This document shows positions 23,124 to 32,132 of a stretch of DNA of 64,000 bases, piece by piece. The translations under genes were made by a program, and so were the position numbers. The stretch spans positions 19,588 to 83,587 of the IMG/VR virus record IMGVR_UViG_3300025162_000040. One strand, given 5' to 3'. How positions within the stretch are numbered: the stretch's first letter is position 1; each line of letters starts with the position of its first letter. The notes beneath the pieces were generated by a model. That model was not told the origin of the DNA. It saw only the letters and a program-made list of their open reading frames with translations, and searched no databases. The DNA is from a virus.

Positions 23124-25510
23124 TGGTCAATGTTGCAAAGCTCATATCTGCTAAGAATGAAGACAAAACTAAGCGAGAAGAATGCGCCAAGTGCCCATAC
23201 TTGTCGCGTATTTTTGTTCCTTCGTACACCTGCAACAATGATTTAGTTGTTGTTGGTGATGCTCCAACAGGGATTGACGCTGTTGAAGGGGTTCCATTTG
23301 GCGGTGAGAGCGGAAAGCTGTTCAGAAAGACACTATCACAGGTAGGTTTTAACGTATCACAAGTAACTTTTACGAACGCATGCCGGTGCAACCCGCCAGC
23401 GAATGAGCCTCCAAAGAAGAAGGCTCTGAAGCTTTGCACTGGCATGTATCTTTTTAATGAGCTAAAGGATCTAAAGCCGAAGCTTGTTGTGCTTGTCGGA
23501 GCAGCAGCTCTGGAGGCGTTTTTTCCCAAAGAACGCATCATGAGTAGGGCCGGTAATTTCATGCAGACTATGGGCATGACTTTTCTTCCTGTTATCGACC
23601 CGGCATATTGTATTCGTAATCCAACTTCCCTACCAAGGCTTAGAAAAGATCTTAATACGGCCCACCGGTATCTGCACAACGATCTTGGTTCGGATAACAA
23701 CTTTATCGTTGTGGACACCGAAGATAAGCTTGCCGCGGCGTATAGCGATCTTGTGTTGGCCTCACCAGAGCTCATTAGTTTTGACGTTGAGACTAATGAG
23801 ATGCTTGACGTTTTTGACAAGGCGATGAATCTATGGAGTTGCGGATTTGGCCTTGGTGGAGGGAAGTGTTACTCGGTTCCTTTGGACCATCCTGAGAACG
23901 TTAACATTGAGTTCCGTGATAAGTGTTGGGATCTAGTGAGGACTGTCATGTCAGGACCGTCTAAGAAGATCGCACACAATGCCGCGTTTGACCTTAAGGT
24001 TCTCGTGAAGATGGGGGTTTCCTATAAGAACTTTTACGCTGATACGATGGTTATGGCGTTTTTACTTGACGAGAACAGGCACTCGATAGGCCTTAAGCAG
24101 CTGTCAGCAGAGTACCTGGATGGGTGCATGTTCGAGTTTACGAAGGACATGGTAAAGCTGTGCATTTACAACTGTGAAGACTGCAACAACACCATGGGGC
24201 TGTTTCGCAAGTTTGAGCCCGAGATCCGGCTTAGCCCGGTAATGTGGAGCCTGTTTGAGACTGTTTTGATGCCGATGATTGAGGTTATTGTTGGTATGGA
24301 GCTTGAAGGGGTTCTCATAGACACTGCCGCGAGTACAGCACTTGCTGGAGATATTCACAGAAGGCTCGAGGCCGTGTATGAGGCTATCGCTGACACATAC
24401 CCTGAGTCAAAAGATGTTAACCTAAGCTCTACTAAGCAGTTACGTGATCTTTTGTTTAAGGTACTGAAATATCCTGTTCTCAAGAAGACAGAGTCTGGAT
24501 TACTAAGTACCGATAATGAGGTTCTTGAGAACCTGTCAAGGCAGGGGTATAAGCTGGCGACGTATCTAATCAGAATACGTAAGCATGAGAAGATGCTTTC
24601 AACCTATGTGGAGAAGCTTCCGGGGCTTATAAAGGACGATGGTAGGCTTCACGGTAATTTCAATATCTGTGGTGCCCGCACAGGACGGCTTTCCAGCTCA
24701 GGGCCAAACCTCCAGAACATCCCTAGGGACAAGGCTGTAAAGAAGATGTTTGTGGCCTCTCCCGGATGTATTCTGCTTCAGGCAGATGCCAGTCAGATGG
24801 AGCTCAGGGTGGCTTGTTCTGTTGCTCCGGAGCCGACAATGATACAAGCCTACCAGGATGGGCATGATATTCATCGTTTAACGGCCTCTAAGGCCCTCCA
24901 CGTTGCAGAGAAGGACGTAACCAAGGATCAGCGTCAAATCGCTAAGGGGATCAATTTTGGCTTTGTTTACGGGCAGTCTGCAGAAGGGTTCCAGGTGTAC
25001 GCAGAGACGAAGTATGGGGTTAAGTTGTCGATTGAAGAGTGTAGGGCTTTTCGTAACGCGTACTTCTCAACGTATACGGGTTTTGAACCCTGGTACGCCA
25101 GGACCAGACGTGTTTTGTCAAAATGCGGGTTTGTGGAGTATCCTACAGGAAGGATGCGCCGGTTTCCAGAGGCAAAAGGCGTATTAGCAACCAATGTACC
25201 TGATGATATCACTAGGCAGGCCGTAAACAGTCCTGTTCAGGGCAGTAGTTCAGACATGATTTTGTTTACGATGGTAAGGATGCGACGAATCATAGCCAAG
25301 TATAAGCTACCCGTCAGGACGATTCTTACGGTCCATGACTCAATAGTGTTTGAGGGCCCCGAGGAGCCTCTTTACGATGTTGCTCATGAGATGAACAGTG
25401 TATGTTCCATTGACCTTCCTAGAAGCTTTTCGTGGCTAAAAGTGCCTATGAAGTTTGATTACTCGTTCGGCAAGAACTGGGGCGAACTAGAGGAGGTCAA
25501 GGTGAACTAA
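23123..25510 (+). CDS. Uracil-DNA glycosylase / DNA polymerase I (family A) fusion
   Basis: 795 aa. The first ~190 residues are a family 4-like UDG: GDAPTG (45-50), FGGESGKLF (59-67) and TNACRCNPP (84-92), with Cys21, Cys24, Cys87 and Cys105 possibly holding a 4Fe-4S cluster. A 3'-5' exonuclease follows (ISFDVETNE, IAHNAAFDLKVL), then the polymerase: motif A LQADASQMELR (about 551), motif B RQIAKGINFGFVYGQ (about 604) and motif C TVHDS (about 736). A Phe rather than Tyr at the O-helix position favours normal dNTPs. An N-terminal UDG-like domain on a family A polymerase is known in some phages such as SPO1. The GTG start overlaps the previous stop. Confidence 0.92.
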   Translation: MVNVAKLISAKNEDKTKREECAKCPYLSRIFVPSYTCNNDLVVVGDAPTGIDAVEGVPFGGESGKLFRKTLSQVGFNVSQVTFTNACRCNPPANEPPKKKALKLCTGMYLFNELKDLKPKLVVLVGAAALEAFFPKERIMSRAGNFMQTMGMTFLPVIDPAYCIRNPTSLPRLRKDLNTAHRYLHNDLGSDNNFIVVDTEDKLAAAYSDLVLASPELISFDVETNEMLDVFDKAMNLWSCGFGLGGGKCYSVPLDHPENVNIEFRDKCWDLVRTVMSGPSKKIAHNAAFDLKVLVKMGVSYKNFYADTMVMAFLLDENRHSIGLKQLSAEYLDGCMFEFTKDMVKLCIYNCEDCNNTMGLFRKFEPEIRLSPVMWSLFETVLMPMIEVIVGMELEGVLIDTAASTALAGDIHRRLEAVYEAIADTYPESKDVNLSSTKQLRDLLFKVLKYPVLKKTESGLLSTDNEVLENLSRQGYKLATYLIRIRKHEKMLSTYVEKLPGLIKDDGRLHGNFNICGARTGRLSSSGPNLQNIPRDKAVKKMFVASPGCILLQADASQMELRVACSVAPEPTMIQAYQDGHDIHRLTASKALHVAEKDVTKDQRQIAKGINFGFVYGQSAEGFQVYAETKYGVKLSIEECRAFRNAYFSTYTGFEPWYARTRRVLSKCGFVEYPTGRMRRFPEAKGVLATNVPDDITRQAVNSPVQGSSSDMILFTMVRMRRIIAKYKLPVRTILTVHDSIVFEGPEEPLYDVAHEMNSVCSIDLPRSFSWLKVPMKFDYSFGKNWGELEEVKVN

Positions 25511-25520
25511 AATATTTAAA

Positions 25521-25558
25521 AAAATATCATAATTTTTTACGTAAACAGCCGTAATATA
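25521..25558 (+). promoter_or_regulatory. Phage-type promoter copy 3
   Basis: The A/T 18-mer at 25521-25538 and AAACAGCCGTAATATA at 25543-25558, separated by ACGT. It lies 31 nt before the GTG of the 157-aa gene that opens the recombination block (SSB, recombinase). Confidence 0.7.
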
Positions 25559-25588
25559 GAGTGAAGGATCAAACAGGGGGTAGCAACA

Positions 25589-26062
25589 GTGGATTTCAAC
25601 ATGAAGGTCAGAGTCAATGTTGGTGATAAGGTGTTTGACGGGACTCTCAGAGAGGTCATGCAGATAAACGATGCGACTCTCAACGACGAGTTCATTAAGC
25701 AGCCCAGCACTTATGCGTACTTTGCGGCTCTCTCCGAATTTGCAGTAGCTGACGTTGAGCAGAAGAAGTTAGCTTTTTCGGTTTTGGAGGCGAACCTTGA
25801 CGCTCAGAAGAGGCTCGAGCTAAAGGAGACTAAGGTCACTGAGGCTGTTATTAAGTCCGCCATTGTACGAGATAAGAGGTACCAGATGATGGCAGAAGAG
25901 CTCATTGAAGCAGAGCGCCAGCTCGGGATCCTCAAGTCTTTTGTTAAGGCGTTGGAGCAACGGAAGGATATGCTGATTCAACTCGGAGCTTCTAAACGCC
26001 AGGAGATTAGCTTACATGATTTCGGGATCAATACTGACAAAGTTAGGGCACACAACAATTAA
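25589..26062 (+). CDS. Helical protein before SSB and recombinase
   Basis: GTG start after GGGGGTAG. 157 aa, beta-like N-terminus (MKVRVNVGDKVFDGTLRE) then long helices (VRDKRYQMMAEELIEAERQL, FVKALEQRKDMLIQL). It is placed where T4-like phages have recombination accessory genes, and the helical layout resembles a mediator such as UvsY, but no sequence match is claimed. Confidence 0.6.
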   Translation: MDFNMKVRVNVGDKVFDGTLREVMQINDATLNDEFIKQPSTYAYFAALSEFAVADVEQKKLAFSVLEANLDAQKRLELKETKVTEAVIKSAIVRDKRYQMMAEELIEAERQLGILKSFVKALEQRKDMLIQLGASKRQEISLHDFGINTDKVRAHNN

Positions 26063-26077
26063 ACGGGGGTAATGCAG

Positions 26078-27043
26078 ATGGGCTTAGACATTGTAAAGAT
26101 GAGAGAGCAGTCAGAAAAGAAGGCCGGTAAGGAGAACAGGTTTGAGCTGCAGGATGGCGACAACAACATTAGGATTCTGCCTCCTTCACTTGAGTACTTC
26201 TCCAGCAACATACCGTACTTTGGGTACAAGTACATGATGCACTACCAGCTTGGTGTTGAGGGTAGCAAGACGGCTGAGGTGTGTCCCAAGACTTGGGAGA
26301 CGGTCACAACCAAGATACGGTGCCCTATCTGTGAGGTCGCCGCAAAGCTTTGGGCGACAAAAGACCCCGAAGACGAGAAGCTAGCCAGGAAGATCAGCAA
26401 GAAGACTCGTTATTTGTTTAACGTAGTTGACTTGAACAACAAGGATAAAGGCATCCAGATTATGGAGGCCGGTATTCAGGTCCATACGGATCTTAAGGGG
26501 TTTATAGAGAACCCAAAGTGGGGCGACATTCTCGACTTGGACACTGGTAGGGATGTTGTTATTACAAAAGTAAGTGCCAAGCAATCCCAGAGTGGCTACG
26601 CAAGCTACAGCGCGGCTCCAGACCCGTCAGTGTCTTCGGCACGTGGATATCTTCCGAAGAACTTTAAGGAGGCGATAGAACTTCTTAAAAACGAGGTTCC
26701 AAAAGCTAAATCTTATGAAGAGCTTAAGATTACATTGGAGGGAGGCGAAGGTGCCGTTGATGTTGGTGCTGTACGTGCTGCGGCTGCGGTGGAGAAGCAC
26801 CCGGCTGATCAGGAAGAGCCAATGAGGAGACACCAAAAGCTTCCTGTTCCAGTGGCTGAGGTGAAGCATGAAGAGCCTTTGAAGACCCACCAAAAGCTTC
26901 CTGTTGTCGAATCCGTGGAGAGTACTTCGGACGAAGGAGGAGAAACCCCCGAGTGTTTCGGAGAGCTGTACGGACCAAGGCGCCCTGAGTGCGTTCCGTG
27001 CACATTCAAGGCATCGTGCAGGGACAAGTTTTTGAATATGTAG
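26078..27043 (+). CDS. Single-stranded DNA-binding protein, gp32-like
   Basis: Coats single-stranded DNA during replication and recombination. FELQDGDNNIRILPPS starts the OB-fold, and Cys69, Cys82 and Cys85 (CPKTW, CPIC) form the gp32-type zinc site. The C-terminal third is low complexity with two copies of a peptide, EEPMRRHQKLPVP (246-258) and EEPLKTHQKLPVV (265-277), also found in the recombinase. The extreme end has another cysteine cluster (CFGELYGPRRPECVPC). The ATG at 26078 is preferred to 26072 because of ribosome binding site spacing. Confidence 0.82.
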   Translation: MGLDIVKMREQSEKKAGKENRFELQDGDNNIRILPPSLEYFSSNIPYFGYKYMMHYQLGVEGSKTAEVCPKTWETVTTKIRCPICEVAAKLWATKDPEDEKLARKISKKTRYLFNVVDLNNKDKGIQIMEAGIQVHTDLKGFIENPKWGDILDLDTGRDVVITKVSAKQSQSGYASYSAAPDPSVSSARGYLPKNFKEAIELLKNEVPKAKSYEELKITLEGGEGAVDVGAVRAAAAVEKHPADQEEPMRRHQKLPVPVAEVKHEEPLKTHQKLPVVESVESTSDEGGETPECFGELYGPRRPECVPCTFKASCRDKFLNM

Positions 27044-27059
27044 TTTGGTGCTGGCAGTT

Positions 27060-27083
27060 GGGCGGGGGTAGCTATCCCCGCCC
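27060..27083 (+). promoter_or_regulatory. GC-rich hairpin between SSB and recombinase
   Basis: An 8-bp perfect stem, GGGCGGGG (27060-27067) with CCCCGCCC (27076-27083), loop GTAGCTAT. No U-tract follows (TAACCATTC), so it is not a classic intrinsic terminator. It may protect the upstream mRNA end or adjust the SSB to recombinase ratio. Confidence 0.6.
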
Positions 27084-27116
27084 TAACCATTCAATAAACG
27101 TAATCAAGGAGATACA

Positions 27117-28226
27117 ATGACACAGGTCGAAGAGCCTTTGAAGAGACATCCGAAGCTGCCGGTGGTCGATAAAGGTGTGAAAGGCATTGATCCGAAGTTC
27201 ATATCAAGCCTTATTAGCAAAGTAGAGGGGGTCGCGTCAGGCACAGAGTCTAAGGTAGATTTCTGGCTTGACTCCGGAAACTACGCTCTCAACAAAGTAA
27301 TTTCAGGCGACTACACTAGAGGGCTCCCTTTCGGGCGCGTTATTGAAGTGTTTGGTGACCCTTCCACAGGTAAGTCGCTTCTCATATACCACTGGATTGC
27401 CGCTGTTCAGCAGATGGGTGGCATTGCCATTTTGGACGATACCGAAGACGCTTACACGGAGCAGTTTGGGGCCATGCTCGGCATTGACAGCAGTGCGCTC
27501 ATTCTTCTCAGCTCGCTTACAGTTGAGGAACACTTTGAGAAGGTTTTTCTTGGGTGGAAGGACTCTAACGGAAAGAGCAAGCCGGGGCTCGTGGATCTTA
27601 TTTGGGAGAAGGATACTGAGTGCCCTATTTTGATCGCTCTGGACAGCCTTGCGCTGTTGTCTACGAGGCACGAGCAGGAGGTGATGCTAGAGAAGCCCGA
27701 TATGACGAAGGCTAAGCAAATACGGGCAGCTCTAAGGAACTCTGCTAGGTACATGAAGAAGGGCAATATCATGCACGTAGTGGCCAACCACGTTACCACC
27801 AAGATTGGTGTAATGTTCGGCAACCCCAAGACAACTCCTGGAGGCTCTGGTATGCCTTTTTCAGCGTCTGTGAGGCTTGAGCTGAACTATTCCGGAAAGA
27901 TCAAGGATGTGGACAACCCGGACCGTGTTGTCGGCGTAATGTCAACAGCAAAGGGGTCCAAGAACCGCATCGCCATGCCGTTTCAGGAGTCTTGCTTGGA
28001 TATCTATTTCAATAAGGGTGTGGATCCGTTCAGCGGTCTCTTGGAAAACATGATTACGAATGGGATAGCTAAGGACGGTGAGAAGCGTGGTTACGTCGAG
28101 ATCGCCGGAGAGCAGGTCCGGAAGAGTGAGTTTAAGGAGTATGTAAAGAAGAACCTGGACAGGCTTAGTTCTCTGTCTACTGTGGCGCCTGTAGTGGAAA
28201 AGGTCGAGGAAGAGGAAAAAGATTAA
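27117..28226 (+). CDS. uvsX: RecA/UvsX-like recombinase
   Basis: Strand-exchange ATPase. Walker A GDPSTGKS (80-87), Walker B-like ILIALDSLALLS, and the L2-like NPKTTPGGSGMPFSASVRLE. The 369-aa length and a basic C-terminal domain fit UvsX/RecA. Residues 5-17 (EEPLKRHPKLPVV) repeat the peptide seen twice in the SSB and once at 34486-34524, suggesting that these proteins dock to the same partner. GAGATAC upstream is a modest ribosome binding site (AAGGAGAT). Confidence 0.9.
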   Translation: MTQVEEPLKRHPKLPVVDKGVKGIDPKFISSLISKVEGVASGTESKVDFWLDSGNYALNKVISGDYTRGLPFGRVIEVFGDPSTGKSLLIYHWIAAVQQMGGIAILDDTEDAYTEQFGAMLGIDSSALILLSSLTVEEHFEKVFLGWKDSNGKSKPGLVDLIWEKDTECPILIALDSLALLSTRHEQEVMLEKPDMTKAKQIRAALRNSARYMKKGNIMHVVANHVTTKIGVMFGNPKTTPGGSGMPFSASVRLELNYSGKIKDVDNPDRVVGVMSTAKGSKNRIAMPFQESCLDIYFNKGVDPFSGLLENMITNGIAKDGEKRGYVEIAGEQVRKSEFKEYVKKNLDRLSSLSTVAPVVEKVEEEEKD

Positions 28227-28244
28227 AAATATTTAAAAAGATCC

Positions 28245-28272
28245 TTGACTTTTTTGGTTTTTATGCTAGCAT
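28245..28272 (+). promoter_or_regulatory. Possible sigma-70 type promoter
   Basis: TTGACT (28245-28250) and TAGCAT (28267-28272), 16-nt spacer, in the 172-nt gap after the recombinase gene. This is a moderate match only; the gap also has A/T-rich -10-like sequences (TATTATAGG) nearer the next start. Confidence 0.4.
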
Positions 28273-28398
28273 GACGCAATTCTCATAGCACAACTTTGAT
28301 CATTCAGCAGCAAAGAAGGGGGGCGAACTCTTTTTAGTTTCTTTAGGACTAGATGTTAGTATATTCTTATTATAGGTTTTTAATTCGCGAGTAGAATA

Positions 28399-29169
28399 AT
28401 GTCAATATCGTACCCCCCAGATTACGAAGATACTGACCAGATAGACGGACTCATGCCGGAGTCTGCCGGCAATGCAACAATCCCGCACGTAGATGAAAAA
28501 AAGTTCCCGCTAACAAAGCAGTGGCTGCAGCTAATCGTAAGATACTCCTTCGTGTACCACCGATCCGTAATTGACTTTCTCCAAGAGGCCTACATTCTTG
28601 AGTGGGATATGAAAAAAAGAGTGTACGAGTCGCTAGCTCACAAGCAGAACAGTTTTAAAAGGTCTCTATATGCTCTCCTTTATCGCAAGCGGAACGATTG
28701 GGAAGGTATTTTGGAATATTCCTCTGTTGATAAAGATGGAAAGAAATCTGAATACGGGTTTACGTCCGGAAAAAGCTATATCGTTACCGAGACTGAGGAC
28801 GAGATGGCTGAAAGACGCGAGCATGGGAGGCTATTAAAAACAAAGCCGTCCAAGGACGCACCCATTCGACGTAAGAAGACCTACCAATCTGACACGATCA
28901 GCCTTGACGTTGACCTCGTGGATTCGCTTATTCAGATGCGCCCCTTTGATGAGGTGTACTATCAGGATCTAGTGGCACATACAGCTATTCTGTTGGCTCA
29001 GAAGAGCTCCCTGGCAAGGCAAATGTTTTTGGACAGGGTGAACTTGAAGCTCCAGTGGAACGAACTGAGGAATGAAGCACATTACAAGGAAGTAGCACAT
29101 TACAGTTTTTATAACGCCGTTAAATTCATAAAGAGAGTAGTCAGGAAAGAAATGTACTGTTTCGCCTGA
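28399..29169 (+). CDS. Hypothetical protein of 256 aa, possibly sigma-like
   Basis: A charged, largely helical protein. Its last ~50 residues (VNLKLQWNELRNEAHYKEVA, then HYSFYNAVKFIKRVVR) have helix-turn-helix-like spacing, and the N-terminal part contains FLQEAYILEWDMKKRVYE. This could be a divergent sigma-related or DNA-binding protein, but the family is not recognised. It heads the transcription unit with the Mre11-Rad50 gene, behind a gap holding candidate promoters. Confidence 0.55.
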   Translation: MSISYPPDYEDTDQIDGLMPESAGNATIPHVDEKKFPLTKQWLQLIVRYSFVYHRSVIDFLQEAYILEWDMKKRVYESLAHKQNSFKRSLYALLYRKRNDWEGILEYSSVDKDGKKSEYGFTSGKSYIVTETEDEMAERREHGRLLKTKPSKDAPIRRKKTYQSDTISLDVDLVDSLIQMRPFDEVYYQDLVAHTAILLAQKSSLARQMFLDRVNLKLQWNELRNEAHYKEVAHYSFYNAVKFIKRVVRKEMYCFA

Positions 29170-29186
29170 CGATTCCGGAGGACGCT

Positions 29187-32132
29187 GTGCGTTTTGGTCT
29201 TGTATCGGACACCCATTTTCAGAATTGGCAAGCGTTCGGCCAATGTCACGAGAACAGGATCTCAAAGAGACTCTTAAAGCAGCGGGATAATTTTCTTCAG
29301 GCAGTATCTGTTTTTAAGAGAGAGCGGGTCGATTGTATTATTCATGGTGGCGACTGGGGGCATTCAGTCGGCACTATTAGTAACGAGGTTCTCAACCTAA
29401 GCAAGGACCTTCTTGGAAGTTTTGAAACACCGATACTCTTTGTCTGCGGCAATCACGACACACCTATAAGAACTGCACCAAAAGATCACCACCTGCTCAC
29501 GAACATACTTGAAGGGTTCCGGGCAACATTTCCACTCGACTTCCCTAATGCAGAATGTCTCGGTAAGGGAAAGCTGTGTCTGATCAATTTTCAGGACGAG
29601 ATCGATTACGAGAAGGTCAAGGGGTATGATCTAGTTGTTGTTCATAAGACTCCAGTCGGCGCTCAGTTGGGTAATTACACCTTTGGCGAGGGAACTAACT
29701 GGCGCCGGCTGGCCTCCCAAAATAAATTTGTAGCGTTTGGGCATATCCACCAAATGCAGAAGCTAAGCGAGAACTGCTTCATCATTGGAGCTCCGATGCC
29801 ATTTACATTCGGAGATGACGGGCGCCGCGGGGTATGGACGGTCGACACGGACGAGGGCACCTGCACCTTCCACAAGCTTGATTACCCAGAGTTCATCACT
29901 GTCAACAGCCCTGAAGACATTAAGGATGATGGGAACTACTACAAGTTGTTCGGAACCAGACTAAAGATAGAAAACGAGAACGTGATATCTGTGGTTACTC
30001 CAGACACATTCAAGGAGCGGATCAAGGCGCAGGACTTTCATGGGATAGTGCACGAGTGGATAGAGCTCAACGGAAAAGACGACACATATTTTGATCTTGT
30101 TAAGGACATCTTGGATGAGAAGATGTCGTTTGTGAAGAGCTTTTACAAGGGAAGGCTGGCTAAGGTTTCCATTCAAGATTTTTTGTCCATTCAGTCCGCG
30201 GAGTACAAGGTTCCGGAGAGTGGCTTCACGCTCATTACTGGAGAGTCGGATGGGTTTAGCAGTAATGGGAGTGGCAAGAGCTCCATAATAGGCGAGTCAA
30301 TATGCTGGGCCCTATTTGGGGAGACCACAAAGGGACTTACTGGAGATGATGTTATACGAAATGGTCAGAACGACTGCTCTGTTGAACTTCTTCTTGACGC
30401 TGGAGGTTCAAATGTGATCGTTAAGAGAAGTCGCAAGAGCGGTTTGTCAGTCATGGTTATCGAGAATGGTCAGGCGAAGCTCCCTACCGAGGGGATGCTC
30501 CAGAAGCAGGCTCAGGAGCTACTGGAGGGCATTCTTGGGTTCGATAAGAGCGTGTTCCTGTCGTCAGTATACTTTAGCCAGGAAAATCTCCTTATGATGG
30601 CTAAGATGTCTGACACCGAGAAGACGAGCATGATAACGGACCTTCTTGGGTTTGATCAGTATGACGACTTGCAGGAGCTGGTTCTTCAGAAGACGACCAA
30701 GATAAGCGGGGACATATTAAAGGACGAGCGGGCTAAGACTGAGTCCGAGAAGGACCTTGCCGTAGCCCGGGCAGTTCTTGATGGGGTTCTGAGGGCTATC
30801 GAAGAAAAGGCGCACAAAGTTAAGGAGTGCCTGGCAGCGATAGATACACACAAAGACGGGATCGCTGAGCTTAAGTCTAACGGGGTTGTCAAGCTTTCCT
30901 TTGAGAAGGTTGATTACGACTCAAAGATACGAGAGACAGAGGAGGCTAAGGAAACTATCCACAAGAAGCTTGAGGCTATCCGTGAGACGGTTGACTTAGT
31001 TCATAAGGAGCAGGGGGACTGCTCTGCTAAAATGGTTGTTTTGAAGGTGGAGCTCGACTCTTTGAAAGCGTCTAGGAAGAAGATTGAGAGCGAGATAAAC
31101 GTTCTCAGAGGGGCACAGGTAGGTGTCCGCTGTGACAAGTGCGGATCCACAGTGTCAGAGGACAGCGTGGACTCTTTTATCAATGACAAGGAGTCCGATC
31201 TTGTTCAGATCGATGCTGACAGGACTGTTATTGAGGCGGAGTTAAAGGGTAAGGAAGCTGCTTTAAAAGATGTAATGCTTAGGCTAGTTCAGCTTGACGC
31301 AAAGGAGGACGGCTTCAAGGCGCAGGAGTCTGAGATCGGTCCAGAGCTGTCCAGGCTTAACCGCCTAAAGACAGAGCAGCTGTCGAAGCAGCACGAGCTC
31401 GAGATGGCACAAGAACGTATGCGTGGTGAAATTGAGCGACATAAGTCATTTATAGACGAGTATTCGGTACGCGCTGACGGTATCCGCAAGGAGAAGCATT
31501 GGCTTACAGTAGACAGGGACGATAAAGAAGAGGCCATCAAAATACTTGAAGAAGTTATGGGCAGATTCAGTACGCGTATCAGACAGTCCGAGGAGAAGAT
31601 CGAGAAGCTTTCTTTCTGGAAGACAGCCTTCTCACCAAAGGGCATCCGGTCGGTTCTTCTGGACAGGTTCTGCAATGATATTAATGCGACTATTAACGGG
31701 TATTTGTCTACGGTGAGTGGCGGGACCATGAGCATCATGATGACTCCGACTAAGACCACTAAGGCCGGTGAGGAGCGTAACAAGATCGGGATGCTTATTC
31801 GTCTTAATGGCAACGAGACTAAGTATGAGGCGTTGTCAGGCGGAGAGAAGAGACGCGTTGATGTATCGCTGTGTTTTGGCCTAAATAAGTTCGTGTCGGA
31901 GAAGTACCAGGTACCATCTGGTATACTTGGAATTGTTATTCTTGATGAGGTGTTTTCGTTTTTGGACAGATCAGGCGAGGAGTCTGTGGCGGATCTACTC
32001 TACAGCGAGGGTAAGAGCCGCAATGTGTTTGTAATAGATCATGCGCTTAATCTTAGTAGCTATGCCGATCAGGTGTGGGTGGTCAAGAAGGAACATGGCA
32101 TTAGCACGCTGAACGTCAGGAGAGATTCATGA
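29187..32132 (+). CDS. Mre11-Rad50 (SbcD-SbcC, gp47-gp46) fusion
   Basis: A single 981-aa chain holding both halves of the nuclease complex. The N-terminal phosphoesterase has Asp8/His10 (SDTH), Asp56 (GGDW), GNHD (88-91), His153 and GHIH (185-188). The ATPase half has Walker A at about 360-366 (NGSGKSS), coiled coils, the zinc hook CDKC at 649-652, the ABC signature LSGGEKRR at about 883 and Walker B GIVILDEVFSFLD at about 914-926. These are normally two genes. It processes DNA ends in recombination-dependent replication. GTG start after CCGGAGGA. Confidence 0.92.
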   Translation: MRFGLVSDTHFQNWQAFGQCHENRISKRLLKQRDNFLQAVSVFKRERVDCIIHGGDWGHSVGTISNEVLNLSKDLLGSFETPILFVCGNHDTPIRTAPKDHHLLTNILEGFRATFPLDFPNAECLGKGKLCLINFQDEIDYEKVKGYDLVVVHKTPVGAQLGNYTFGEGTNWRRLASQNKFVAFGHIHQMQKLSENCFIIGAPMPFTFGDDGRRGVWTVDTDEGTCTFHKLDYPEFITVNSPEDIKDDGNYYKLFGTRLKIENENVISVVTPDTFKERIKAQDFHGIVHEWIELNGKDDTYFDLVKDILDEKMSFVKSFYKGRLAKVSIQDFLSIQSAEYKVPESGFTLITGESDGFSSNGSGKSSIIGESICWALFGETTKGLTGDDVIRNGQNDCSVELLLDAGGSNVIVKRSRKSGLSVMVIENGQAKLPTEGMLQKQAQELLEGILGFDKSVFLSSVYFSQENLLMMAKMSDTEKTSMITDLLGFDQYDDLQELVLQKTTKISGDILKDERAKTESEKDLAVARAVLDGVLRAIEEKAHKVKECLAAIDTHKDGIAELKSNGVVKLSFEKVDYDSKIRETEEAKETIHKKLEAIRETVDLVHKEQGDCSAKMVVLKVELDSLKASRKKIESEINVLRGAQVGVRCDKCGSTVSEDSVDSFINDKESDLVQIDADRTVIEAELKGKEAALKDVMLRLVQLDAKEDGFKAQESEIGPELSRLNRLKTEQLSKQHELEMAQERMRGEIERHKSFIDEYSVRADGIRKEKHWLTVDRDDKEEAIKILEEVMGRFSTRIRQSEEKIEKLSFWKTAFSPKGIRSVLLDRFCNDINATINGYLSTVSGGTMSIMMTPTKTTKAGEERNKIGMLIRLNGNETKYEALSGGEKRRVDVSLCFGLNKFVSEKYQVPSGILGIVILDEVFSFLDRSGEESVADLLYSEGKSRNVFVIDHALNLSSYADQVWVVKKEHGISTLNVRRDS

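Noticed and set aside
27060-27083. Intrinsic terminator after the SSB gene
   Set aside because: The stem is strong but no T-tract follows, so it is listed only as a regulatory hairpin.
31289-31813. Minus-strand ORF of 174 codons opposite the Mre11-Rad50 coiled coil
   Set aside because: Shadow frame; composition rich in Ser/Leu/Ile from reverse reading of the helical codons.
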